Assembly: GCA_022763485.1 (NCBI GenBank)
Contig: JALEGX010000095.1
Coordinates: 40,130 to 104,129, forward strand
Source of the DNA: Paracoccaceae bacterium
GTDB lineage: Bacteria; Pseudomonadota; Alphaproteobacteria; Rhodobacterales; Rhodobacteraceae
Length of the DNA stretch: 64,000 nucleotides
Reading direction: 5' to 3'
Shown in pieces: positions 44,897 to 53,362 of the stretch; the first letter of the stretch is position 1, and every line of letters starts with the position of its first letter. The position numbers and the translations under genes are program-made. Below the pieces are notes generated by a model. It saw nothing but the letters and a program-made list of their open reading frames with translations. It made no database searches and had not been told where the DNA came from.

Positions 44897-45862
44897 TCAG
44901 AGCCCTGCCGAAAGTTTGCCATTCATGCCCCGTTCCGGGACATCGGCACCCAAGGCGCCCGCGATGGTGGTGAAATTGTGGTCCAGCATTCCGACATAGG
45001 TTCCTTCATAGGTGTTGTCGGACCCCATCGCATCGGAAAACAGCTCACCACCCACCTGAACCTCATGACCTTTTGCCGCAGCGCCTTCGATCAAGGCACG
45101 CACAGACCGATCCGAGACCGAGCTTTCGACAAACACCGCCGTCACATTGCGCGCGACCAGCAGGTCAACCAGTTCGGACACCCGGTTCAGCCCGGCTTCG
45201 GATTGGGTGGAAATGCCCTGAATCCCAAGGACCTCGAACCCATAGTCGCGCCCGAAGTAACCAAATGCATCATGGGCGGAGATCAGGACGCGGCTTTCCG
45301 CCGGGACCGCCGCCAGCAGCTCGGCACCATAGGACGCCAGCCGATCCAGTTCCGCCTGATGGTTCCGCGCGTTGGCAGCAAAGGCCTCTGCCGCCTCCGG
45401 CCGCGCGTCCGACAGTGCAAGCTGCACCTGGGTGACGACCTGTTTCCACAGGATCGGGGTCATCCAGACGTGCGGATCGAATTTGTCGTCATAATCATCA
45501 TGCCCGCGCAGAACATCCTTTGGCAGCCCTTCGGCCACGGCCACAACGGTGCGCTTGCGAGACAGATCGTGAAAGAACTCTTCCATCTGCGCTTCCAGAT
45601 ACAGACCGTGCCACAGCACCAGATCGGCCCGGGTCATCGCCACGATGTCGCTGCGGGTCTGGCGATAGGCATGCGGATCGACACCGGGGCCCATCAGCGC
45701 TTTCACTTCGACCAGATCACCACCGACCTGACGGACCGCATCAGCAATCATGCCCGTGGTTGTCACGACCTTGAGCCGCTGTTCGGCCTCAACTGGAGAG
45801 GTCAGCAACGGGGCCAGAAACATCAGGCCCAGCAAGAACACTGCCATACGACGCACAACCAT
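44897..45862 (-). CDS. Mn/Zn/Fe ABC transporter periplasmic binding protein (TroA/SitA-like)
   Basis: A 321-aa cluster A-I periplasmic metal binder with signal peptide (about residues 1-26, ending VEA). The four metal ligands line up with TroA: H64 (VDPHAY), H131 (DPHVWM), H197 (ISAHDAF) and D277 (LFSDAMG). Only a short His/Asp stretch (RGHDDYDDKFD) replaces the long His-rich loop of ZnuA, favouring manganese or iron over zinc. It is first in the operon and divergent from deoC, with a Fur-family-like dyad between. Confidence 0.9.
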   Translation of the reverse strand: MVVRRMAVFLLGLMFLAPLLTSPVEAEQRLKVVTTTGMIADAVRQVGGDLVEVKALMGPGVDPHAYRQTRSDIVAMTRADLVLWHGLYLEAQMEEFFHDLSRKRTVVAVAEGLPKDVLRGHDDYDDKFDPHVWMTPILWKQVVTQVQLALSDARPEAAEAFAANARNHQAELDRLASYGAELLAAVPAESRVLISAHDAFGYFGRDYGFEVLGIQGISTQSEAGLNRVSELVDLLVARNVTAVFVESSVSDRSVRALIEGAAAKGHEVQVGGELFSDAMGSDNTYEGTYVGMLDHNFTTIAGALGADVPERGMNGKLSAGL

Positions 45863-45927
45863 TACGGACTTCTCCTATTCATGTTGCTGCAATGCAATAT
45901 GAGAACGATTCGCAGTTTAGTCAATGC

Positions 45928-45948
45928 TATTGCGACTTATTCGCAATA
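45928..45948. promoter_or_regulatory. Fur/Mur-type operator in the divergent mnt-deoC gap
   Basis: TATTGCGA-CTTAT-TCGCAATA is a perfect 21-base dyad with 8-bp arms. It lies 66 bases upstream of the metal-binding-protein start. A weaker copy (TATGAGAACGATTCGCAGTTT, 45898-45918) sits about 10 bases closer to the gene. Alphaproteobacterial Mur, the Mn(II)-responsive Fur homologue, binds dyads of this general kind before sit/mnt operons; the regulator identity is inferred. Confidence 0.6.
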
Positions 45949-46058
45949 AGGGAATATTTTGTCCAATCAGTCAATTTTTCAGGCCGATCCTACCCGGGTT
46001 CCTTGATAACATGTCGCACCCATGCGAACGTGCGCGAAAGCTTCCCGGGAAAATCAAC

Positions 46059-47048
46059 ATGGACAGCCAGACTCAAGACCGAACGGCGCATCTGCCGCAA
46101 TTGGCCGATCTCCGGAATCCTGGCACCCCGCTCGACCTGGATTGGGTCACCGGGGTTCAGGCCAACACATCTGCCATCGAACGGCGCGCCGCCACCCTGC
46201 CGGGCCGTCGCAGCGTCAAGAAGGCGTATCAGGCCGCATGGCTTTTGAAGGCCATCTCCTGCATCGACCTGACCACCCTCTCGGGCGACGACACCGAAGG
46301 CCGGGTTCGCCGCCTGTGTGCAAAAGCCCGCCAACCGGTACGGGCGGATCTGCTGGCCACTCTGGGGCTGCCGGATCTGACGACCGGTGCGGTCTGCGTT
46401 TATCATGACATGATCCCCGCTGCCGTAGCAGCACTGCAGGGAACCGGCATCCCGGTGGCCGCCGTTTCTACCGGCTTTCCCGCAGGCCTGTCCCCTTTCC
46501 ACCTGCGGATCGCCGAGATCGAGGAAAGCGTGAAGGCCGGAGCGCATGAAATCGACATCGTCATCTCCCGCCGTCACGTTCTGACCGGCAACTGGCAGGC
46601 GCTCTATGACGAGATGCAGGCCTTCCGGAATGCCTGTGGTGATGCCCATGTCAAAGCCATTCTGGCGACGGGTGAGCTGGGCTCGCTGCGCAATGTCGCC
46701 CGGGCCTCTCTGGTCTGCATGATGGCCGGTGCGGATTTCATCAAGACCTCGACCGGCAAGGAAAGCGTCAACGCCACGCTGCCGGTGACCCTGGTCATGC
46801 TGCGCGCCATTCGCGACTACTATGACCGCACGGGCTATCGCGTGGGTTACAAACCCGCGGGTGGGATCTCCAAGGCGAAGGACGCACTGGTCTATCTGTC
46901 GCTGATCAAGGACGAGCTGGGCGACCGCTGGCTGCAACCGGATCTGTTCCGCTTCGGCGCCTCGTCCCTGCTGGGGGACATCGAACGACAACTGGAACAC
47001 CATGTCACTGGCGCCTATTCGGCGGGGTATCGTCATGGCATGGGGTAA
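46059..47048 (+). CDS. deoC: Deoxyribose-phosphate aldolase
   Basis: A 329-aa TIM-barrel aldolase that splits 2-deoxyribose 5-phosphate into acetaldehyde and glyceraldehyde 3-phosphate. Active-site segments: HEIDIVISRR (Asp), GADFIKTSTGKE (Schiff-base Lys) and VGYKPAGGISKA (second Lys). At 329 aa it belongs to the longer, eukaryote-like DeoC class rather than the 250-aa E. coli form. The ATG at 46059 follows GGGAAAATCAAC. An aldehyde dehydrogenase gene follows 72 bases downstream. Confidence 0.93.
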   Translation: MDSQTQDRTAHLPQLADLRNPGTPLDLDWVTGVQANTSAIERRAATLPGRRSVKKAYQAAWLLKAISCIDLTTLSGDDTEGRVRRLCAKARQPVRADLLATLGLPDLTTGAVCVYHDMIPAAVAALQGTGIPVAAVSTGFPAGLSPFHLRIAEIEESVKAGAHEIDIVISRRHVLTGNWQALYDEMQAFRNACGDAHVKAILATGELGSLRNVARASLVCMMAGADFIKTSTGKESVNATLPVTLVMLRAIRDYYDRTGYRVGYKPAGGISKAKDALVYLSLIKDELGDRWLQPDLFRFGASSLLGDIERQLEHHVTGAYSAGYRHGMG

Positions 47049-47120
47049 GCGCCCCGGAATTCGACACGAATTCCGGCCCGATTTCCGGGTCGGAAATCGG
47101 TTCCGCAAAGGATCAGACCT

Positions 47121-49457
47121 ATGAGCATCAAGGACATCTTCGACACCATGGACTATGGCCCTGCCCCAGAAAGCGCAGCCGAAGCTCTGGCGTGGCTGGT
47201 CGATCAAGGAGACCGCTTCGGCCATTTCATCGACGGGGCATTCACCCCGCCCGGGGACGGCTTCGACTCCCGCAACCCGGCAACAGGGGAAGTGCTGGCA
47301 ACGCTGACCCAGGCCACGCAGGCCGATGTGGACGCGGCCGTCGCAGCCGCTCGAAAGGCGCAGCCGAAGTGGGCGGCGCTGGGTGGCGCGGGTCGTGCCC
47401 GCCACCTCTATGCTATTGCACGCCTTCTACAGAAACACGCGCGGTTGTTCGCGGTTCTGGAAACGCTGGACAACGGCAAACCGGTCCGGGAATCCCGCGA
47501 CATCGACGTCCCCCTGGCCCAGCGGCATTTCTACTATCATGCCGGCATGGCACAGCTGGCCGACAGTGAACTGCCGGATCGGGAGGCGCTGGGGGTCTGT
47601 GGTCAGATCATCCCGTGGAACTTCCCGCTGCTGATGCTGGCCTGGAAAGTCGCCCCAGCCATTGCGATGGGCAACACCGTTGTCCTGAAACCCGCGGAAT
47701 ACACCTCGCTGACTGCGCTGCTGTTTGCGGACATCTGCCGCCAGGCCGGGCTGCCCAAAGGGGTCGTCAACATCGTCACCGGGGACGGGGCCGTGGGCGA
47801 AATGATCGTCAATGCGGAGGTGGACAAGATCGCCTTCACCGGGTCGACCGAAGTCGGGCGCAGGATCCGCGAGGCCACCGCTGGCAGCGGCAAGGCATTG
47901 ACGCTGGAGCTGGGCGGCAAGTCCCCCTACATCGTGTTTGACGATGCCGATATCGATTCCGCCGTCGAAGGGCTGGTGGACGCGATCTGGTTCAATCAGG
48001 GGCAGGTCTGTTGCGCCGGGTCGCGCCTGTTGGTGCAGGAAGGCATCGCCGAGCGGTTCCTGGGCAAGCTCAAGGCACGGATGGGCAAGCTGCGCGTCGG
48101 CAATCCGCTGGACAAATGCATCGATATCGGCGCGGTTGTGGACGCGGTGCAGCTGGACCGGATTTCCGATATGGTCGGCGGCTGCACGTCCGGAGACACC
48201 CATCAGGCGCAGATCGCGATGCCCGCGACCGGGTGTTTCTATCCCCCGACCCTGATCGAAGGTCTGTCGCCTGCCGATCCCCTGATGCAGGAGGAGATCT
48301 TTGGGCCGGTGCTGGTCTCCTGCACCTTCCGGACCCCCGCAGAAGCCGTGGAGCTGGCCAACAACACGCGCTACGGGCTGGCGGCCTCCGTCTGGTCGGA
48401 GAACCTCAACCTTGCGCTGAATATCGCGCCAAAGCTGGCGGCGGGCGTGGTCTGGGTCAACGCGACCAACCTGTTTGATGCGGCGGCCGGTTTCGGCGGC
48501 GTTCGCGAAAGCGGCTTTGGCCGCGAAGGCGGCTGGGAAGGGTTGAACGCCTATACCCGCCCGCGCGGCAAAGCCAAACCGCTGGCCCCGGTGGCCGCGG
48601 TTGATGGCAATGGCGCCTCCGGCGATCCGATCGACCGGACCGCCAAGATGTACGTCGGCGGCAAACAGGCGCGTCCGGACAGCGGGTATTCCAAAGCCGT
48701 CTATGGCAAGAACGGGACACTGCTGGGCCACGTCGGTCTGGGCAACCGCAAGGACGTCCGCAACGCGGTTGAGGCCGCAGCGGGCGCGAAGGGCTGGTCC
48801 AAGACCACCGGCCACCTGCGGGCGCAGATCCTGTATTACGTGGCTGAAAACCTGTCGGCGCGGGCCGAGGAGTTCGCCCATCGCATCGACGCCATGACCG
48901 GCAAGCGGGGCGGAGCGACAGAGGTTGAGGCATCCATCCAGCGTCTGTTCACCGCCGCCGCCTGGGCGGACAAATATGACGGCCAGGTTCACGGCGTTCC
49001 CATTCGCGGTGTGGCGCTGGCGATGAAGGAACCCGTTGGCGTCATCGGTGCCCTCTGCGCGGACGAAGCACCGCTCCTGGGTCTGGTTTCCGTCATGGCG
49101 CCAAGCATCGCGATGGGCAACCGCACCGTGCTGGTTGCAAGCGAGGCGTTCCCACTGGCGGCAACCGATTTCTATCAAGTGCTTGAAACCTCGGACGTGC
49201 CGGGCGGGGTGGTCAACATCCTGACGGGCAGCCATCAGGAACTGGCCAAGCCGCTGGCGTCACACATGAATGTGGACGCGGTCTGGTCCTTCAGCTCGAC
49301 CGATCTGTCGCAGGAGATCGAGCAGGCTTCGGCCACAAACCTCAAGCGCAGCTGGGTAAACAACCGCTTGGCACGCGACTGGTCGCTGGATCACAGCAAG
49401 CAGTTCCTGGAAGCTGCGACAGAGATCAAGAATATCTGGGTGCCTTACGGCGAATAA
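47121..49457 (+). CDS. ALDH16-type double-domain aldehyde dehydrogenase
   Basis: A 778-aa protein with two ALDH modules in tandem. The N-terminal module (about 35-480) is complete: IIPWNFPLL, FTGSTEVG, general base E264 in LELGGKSP and catalytic C297 in FNQGQVCCAGS. The C-terminal module (about 505-770) has the ALDH fold (EPVGVIGALCADEAPLLGLVS) but no GQxC nucleophile. This matches bacterial ALDH16, where the second domain is structural. Following deoC, it probably oxidises the acetaldehyde that aldolase releases. Confidence 0.88.
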   Translation: MSIKDIFDTMDYGPAPESAAEALAWLVDQGDRFGHFIDGAFTPPGDGFDSRNPATGEVLATLTQATQADVDAAVAAARKAQPKWAALGGAGRARHLYAIARLLQKHARLFAVLETLDNGKPVRESRDIDVPLAQRHFYYHAGMAQLADSELPDREALGVCGQIIPWNFPLLMLAWKVAPAIAMGNTVVLKPAEYTSLTALLFADICRQAGLPKGVVNIVTGDGAVGEMIVNAEVDKIAFTGSTEVGRRIREATAGSGKALTLELGGKSPYIVFDDADIDSAVEGLVDAIWFNQGQVCCAGSRLLVQEGIAERFLGKLKARMGKLRVGNPLDKCIDIGAVVDAVQLDRISDMVGGCTSGDTHQAQIAMPATGCFYPPTLIEGLSPADPLMQEEIFGPVLVSCTFRTPAEAVELANNTRYGLAASVWSENLNLALNIAPKLAAGVVWVNATNLFDAAAGFGGVRESGFGREGGWEGLNAYTRPRGKAKPLAPVAAVDGNGASGDPIDRTAKMYVGGKQARPDSGYSKAVYGKNGTLLGHVGLGNRKDVRNAVEAAAGAKGWSKTTGHLRAQILYYVAENLSARAEEFAHRIDAMTGKRGGATEVEASIQRLFTAAAWADKYDGQVHGVPIRGVALAMKEPVGVIGALCADEAPLLGLVSVMAPSIAMGNRTVLVASEAFPLAATDFYQVLETSDVPGGVVNILTGSHQELAKPLASHMNVDAVWSFSSTDLSQEIEQASATNLKRSWVNNRLARDWSLDHSKQFLEAATEIKNIWVPYGE

Positions 49458-49477
49458 GACACCCCACAGCAGACATC

Positions 49478-49514
49478 AAAAAGGGCCGGCTCCACACAGG
49501 AACCGGCCCTTTTC
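49478..49514. terminator. Bidirectional terminator after the ALDH16 gene
   Basis: AAAAGGGCCGG (49479-49489) pairs with CCGGCCCTTTT (49503-49513), with three further inner pairs. A-run and T-run on opposite sides let it act for both the ALDH gene and the convergent peptidase operon. Confidence 0.88.
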
Positions 49515-49531
49515 TGTTCATGCCAAACGGA

Positions 49532-50854
49532 TCAATTGGTGGTGGTTTCCAGCCCCTCCGGCTGTCCGACGACGACAAAATGCAGATCTTCGGGACGCAG
49601 CAGCTCCTGCGCCACGCGCTTCACATCATCCAGCGTGACGGCGTTGACTTGATCGTTGCGGGTCGCGATGTAATCGACCGGCAGCCCCTGCATCTGCATC
49701 GAGGCCATGATCGAAGCGATTTGCGCATTGCCGTCAAACCGCAGCGGATAGGCCCCGGTCAGATAGGTCTTGGCATCCTGCAGCTCCTTGGGCGTCACGC
49801 CCTCTTCCGCCATCTTGCGCCATTCGTCGCGGATCACGCCAATGGCCTCGGCAATCCGGTCGTTCGACGACGCAACCGACCCCATGTAGATCGCGGCATT
49901 GTCCTTTGGCACCAGATAGGAATAGACGCCATAGGTCAGGCCGCGCTTTTCCCGAACTTCCGTCATCAGGCGGCTTTCGAACGAGCCTCCGCCCAGGATC
50001 TGGTTCAGAATGTAGGCTGCGAAGAAATCCGGATCATCGCGGTCAATGCCACTGTGTCCGAACAGAGCCGTGGACTGGGGCGTGGCAAAGTCGACAACGG
50101 TCACCCCGCCGGGGATCGTCACGGTGGCCGGTCCCGGCAACGGCGCGCCGGACGCGGGCAGTTCAGCAAAAAGCCGGTCCAGCAGCCGGCCCAGTTCCGC
50201 CTCATCAATGTCGCCTACGGCCGCGACCACCATCCGGTCACGGGCCAGCACATTGCGATGCGCGGCCAGCACATCCTCACGGGTCAGGGAGGTCACGCTT
50301 TCGATCGTGCCTTTGCCATCCGTTTCATAGGGGTGATCAGCATAGGCCGAGCGGGCAAAGACCTCGCCCGCGATGGAGCGTGGGTCCTTCAGATCCGATT
50401 TCAGCCCAGACACGATCTGTGCCCGGACCCGATCAAGGGCGTCCTGGTCAAAGCGCGGTTCATTCAGCGTCAGACGCAGCATGTCCACAGCTTCATCCCG
50501 ATTTTCGGTCAGAAAGCGTGCCGATACGGACAGGGCATCATCGCGTGCATCGTAAGAGAAATAGGCCGCCAGCCCTTCCAGCTTGCGGGCATAGTCCTGT
50601 GCCTTCAGATCACCAGCGCCTTCTTCCAGAAGCGCCGCCATCAGATAGGTCGCCCCCCGTTTGCCAGCCGCATCCAGCGAGGTCCCGCCCCGGAACCGGA
50701 TTTCCAGCGCGGTGAACGGAATGGAATGATCTTCGACCAACCAGGCATCCACACCACCCGGCGAGGTTACTTCGCGGATTTTCACCTCTGCCAACGCGGG
50801 CAGCGACAGGCACATGGCCACGCAGGCCCCAAGCAGCACTCTGATCCCGATCAT
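49532..50854 (-). CDS. M16-family peptidase-like protein, catalytically inactive partner
   Basis: A 440-aa periplasmic protein of the M16 (pitrilysin) class with a signal peptide (about residues 1-22). The HxxEH zinc motif is missing: the equivalent segment reads YLMAALLEEGAG. The Arg/Tyr segment REKRGLTYGVYSYL near 305, typical of the non-catalytic partner, is present. It overlaps the upstream HxxEH-containing gene (ATGA), so the two products probably form an active/inactive heterodimer, as in mitochondrial processing peptidase. Confidence 0.88.
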   Translation of the reverse strand: MIGIRVLLGACVAMCLSLPALAEVKIREVTSPGGVDAWLVEDHSIPFTALEIRFRGGTSLDAAGKRGATYLMAALLEEGAGDLKAQDYARKLEGLAAYFSYDARDDALSVSARFLTENRDEAVDMLRLTLNEPRFDQDALDRVRAQIVSGLKSDLKDPRSIAGEVFARSAYADHPYETDGKGTIESVTSLTREDVLAAHRNVLARDRMVVAAVGDIDEAELGRLLDRLFAELPASGAPLPGPATVTIPGGVTVVDFATPQSTALFGHSGIDRDDPDFFAAYILNQILGGGSFESRLMTEVREKRGLTYGVYSYLVPKDNAAIYMGSVASSNDRIAEAIGVIRDEWRKMAEEGVTPKELQDAKTYLTGAYPLRFDGNAQIASIMASMQMQGLPVDYIATRNDQVNAVTLDDVKRVAQELLRPEDLHFVVVGQPEGLETTTN

Positions 50855-52206
50855 TGGGTCACCTCCTGATCCCGCATCAGCCAACCGGTGACGGACGCTT
50901 CGGGCCGCAGCACCTCTTTGGCGGCGGCAATGATCTGTTCTTCTGTCACGGCCTGCAGCAGATCCGGCCAGGCCTGGACATCCTCAACCGTCAGGCCACT
51001 TGTCAGCGCGCGCCCGTAGCGGTTGGCGATGCCGTCGACATTGTCACGGGCATAGATCTGCGAGGCGCGCAGCTGCATCTTGATCCGGTTCAGCTCTTCG
51101 GGGTCCACGCCTTCCCGGATGAATTCAGCCACGGCGGCGTCCATCGCATCTTCGGCTTCTTGCAGCCCGACACCTTCGGCCGGCACCACGATCAGGTCAA
51201 AGGTCGTGTCGTCCAGCGAGGTTCCGTTGTAGAACGCACCGGACCAGACGGCCTTTTTCTGTTCGAACTGCAACCGCTCGGTCAGGTGCGATGTGGTGCT
51301 TCCGCCCAGAAGTTCGGACAGCAGGTACAGCGCGGCGGCCTTTTCCTGAGCTCCCGGATCACGTTCCGGCGCCAGATAGCTGCGATGAACATAGGGTTGC
51401 GCCACACGCGGGTCCTTGAAGGTCAGGCGCCGAGCCGAAGTCTGCGGCGGTTCCTGCGCGCGGTAGCGTTCCGGCAGGTCTGGATTGGCAGGGATCACGC
51501 CATAGTATTTTTCGGCCAGCTGCTTCACCTCTTCGGGATCCACATCGCCCGAGACCACCAGGATCGCGTTGTTCGGAGAATAATAGGTCTGGTAGAAGGA
51601 CAGCGCGTCCTCCATGTCCAGCTCTTCCATCTCATGACGCCAGCCGATGATCGGCACACCGTAGCGATGGTTCAGATACTGCGAGGCGTTCATCTGTTCG
51701 CCAAACAGCGCACGCGGATTGTTGTCGGTCCTCTGGTTGCGCTCTTCCAGAATCACATCGCGTTCGGTGACGATGTCATTTTCCGTCAGACGGATGTTGC
51801 GCATCCGGTCCGCCTCCATCCGCATCATCAGCTCCAGCCGGTCAGAGGCGACACGCTGAAAATAGGCGGTGTAGTCATAACTGGTGAACGCGTTGTCCTG
51901 ACCGCCATTGGCCGCAACGGTCGCTGACAATTCACCTGCCGCCATGGTCTCGGTCGCTTTGAACAACAGGTGTTCCAGAAAATGCGCAACGCCTGACTGT
52001 CCTTTGGGTTCATCGGCAGATCCGGCACGATACCAGACCATCTGTTGCACGACCGGGGCGCGGTGATCTTCGACCACCACGACGTCCATGCCGTTCTCAA
52101 GCGAGAACGTGGTGACGGGTTCCTTGCCCAGATCCTGGGCCTGTGCAGCGGATATGCCTGCACATAGGATTGCGCCTGCAGCGGCCCGAAGGGTCCTGCT
52201 TAACAT
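50851..52206 (-). CDS. M16-family zinc metallopeptidase, catalytic subunit
   Basis: A 451-aa periplasmic peptidase: signal peptide (about residues 1-23, ending AQA), zinc motif HFLEH in GVAHFLEHLLFKAT, and the downstream Glu ligand in the ENDIVTERDVILEE region. The start at 52206 follows GGAGGAAGC; a longer frame adds 24 non-signal residues. It is first in a two-gene operon with the inactive partner. Substrates are unknown, probably small peptides in the envelope. Confidence 0.9.
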   Translation of the reverse strand: MLSRTLRAAAGAILCAGISAAQAQDLGKEPVTTFSLENGMDVVVVEDHRAPVVQQMVWYRAGSADEPKGQSGVAHFLEHLLFKATETMAAGELSATVAANGGQDNAFTSYDYTAYFQRVASDRLELMMRMEADRMRNIRLTENDIVTERDVILEERNQRTDNNPRALFGEQMNASQYLNHRYGVPIIGWRHEMEELDMEDALSFYQTYYSPNNAILVVSGDVDPEEVKQLAEKYYGVIPANPDLPERYRAQEPPQTSARRLTFKDPRVAQPYVHRSYLAPERDPGAQEKAAALYLLSELLGGSTTSHLTERLQFEQKKAVWSGAFYNGTSLDDTTFDLIVVPAEGVGLQEAEDAMDAAVAEFIREGVDPEELNRIKMQLRASQIYARDNVDGIANRYGRALTSGLTVEDVQAWPDLLQAVTEEQIIAAAKEVLRPEASVTGWLMRDQEVTQ

Positions 52207-52298
52207 GCTGCTTCCTCCAAATTCTATCTGACCTAAAGCTACGGCAGATTGGCGGGGAAACAAGCGGACATCCCACAAAAGTGAGGTGCCTGGACGAT

Positions 52299-52820
52299 TT
52301 ACTCCAGAACTTCGGGGGGCGAGGTCGGCGTGCCGAAGCCCGAGCGGCGGAACTCTTCGGTCACGGCAAAGGGCTCCAGCGCCTGTTTGCGATAGGCCTG
52401 TTCGTAGCGGTCGACCGGGAACAGCTTGATCCGTCCGGTGCGGCGCTGACGTTTGCGGAACTTGGCATCCGCTGCGGCCAGTGATTCCCGCACGCCGGGT
52501 TCAACACCGTGACGGCTGGCCGCGGTCACCAGCGCCGAATCCCCTGCGGGAATGCCGTTGTTGGGATCCAAGGCGGACGTCCGACCACCCAGCGCCGCCA
52601 CGGCATCCGCCTGCGGGGTCGGATCAACAAGGTTAGATCCGCCGGGCGTCGGCTGCGGAAGCGTTGCATAATCGGTCGGCGGGGTCAGCGGCTTGGTCGG
52701 CAGAACCTGGAACTCATCCGGGCCACGAGTGGTTGAGCGGATCAGGCGCAATTCCTTCTGCGCACAGCCGGCAACGACCGCTGCACAGAGCAAGACACAG
52801 ATACCCGTCGTCAATTTCAT
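52299..52820 (-). CDS. DUF3035-like lipoprotein
   Basis: A 173-aa predicted lipoprotein. Signal peptide with lipobox VVAGC (Cys near residue 19) and a Pro/Thr-rich middle, then a basic segment (KFRKRQRRTGRIKLF) and a folded C-terminus. It resembles DUF3035, an alphaproteobacterial family of unknown role often found next to lspA, as here (52 bases downstream of it). The ATG at 52820 follows AGGAG; an upstream GTG is too close to that site. Confidence 0.8.
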   Translation of the reverse strand: MKLTTGICVLLCAAVVAGCAQKELRLIRSTTRGPDEFQVLPTKPLTPPTDYATLPQPTPGGSNLVDPTPQADAVAALGGRTSALDPNNGIPAGDSALVTAASRHGVEPGVRESLAAADAKFRKRQRRTGRIKLFPVDRYEQAYRKQALEPFAVTEEFRRSGFGTPTSPPEVLE

Positions 52821-52872
52821 GGCGCACACTCCTGCCAGTTTCAGCGGGTTTTACCCGATTTGACGGCTAAGG

Positions 52873-53352
52873 TCACGAGGCCTTTTTGCTGCGCCCTTCA
52901 AACAGGATCAAACCCGCCGCCCCGGCGAAAATGAAGATGTCCGCCACGTTGAACACGAATGGGTTGTTGATCCCGCAGCAGGACATGTTCAGGAAATCCA
53001 GCACATAGCCATACAGCAGCCGGTCGATGACATTGCCCAGCGCGCCACCGATCAGCAGCCCCGCGCTCAGCCGCATCAGCGCATTGCGATGGGCCCGCGC
53101 AACCCAGATGGCCACCACCAGACACACCAGCAAAGAAAAGCCGATCAGCACCCAGCGCGCCGTGTCTGACCCGCCTTCGAACAGGCCAAAGTTGATTCCC
53201 GTGTTTTCGCCGTAGCGAAAATTGAGCAGAGGGGGGTACACGTCGATGCTGCGGACGCGGGCCAGATCCATCCCGTGGACGACCACATATTTGCTGATCT
53301 GATCCAGCAAGAAGGCCCAGAACCCGGCCCAGAACATCAGACGCGACCCCAT
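52873..53352 (-). CDS. lspA: Lipoprotein signal peptidase (signal peptidase II)
   Basis: A 159-aa inner-membrane aspartyl protease that removes prolipoprotein signal peptides. It has four hydrophobic helices, with the catalytic aspartates in NVIDRLLYGYVLDFLN and FNVADIFIFAG. The NTGINFGLF segment is also conserved (NTGAAF in E. coli). The ATG at 53352 is 8 bases from GAGG; a TTG at 53358 would be too close. It begins 10 bases after purH and precedes a lipoprotein gene. Confidence 0.93.
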   Translation of the reverse strand: MGSRLMFWAGFWAFLLDQISKYVVVHGMDLARVRSIDVYPPLLNFRYGENTGINFGLFEGGSDTARWVLIGFSLLVCLVVAIWVARAHRNALMRLSAGLLIGGALGNVIDRLLYGYVLDFLNMSCCGINNPFVFNVADIFIFAGAAGLILFEGRSKKAS

Positions 53353-53362
53353 TCCCAATGCC

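Noticed and set aside
47121..49457. Frameshifted or duplicated ALDH gene
   Set aside because: The second module is divergent and nucleophile-free in the manner of ALDH16, and the frame is continuous, so this is a family architecture and not an assembly error.
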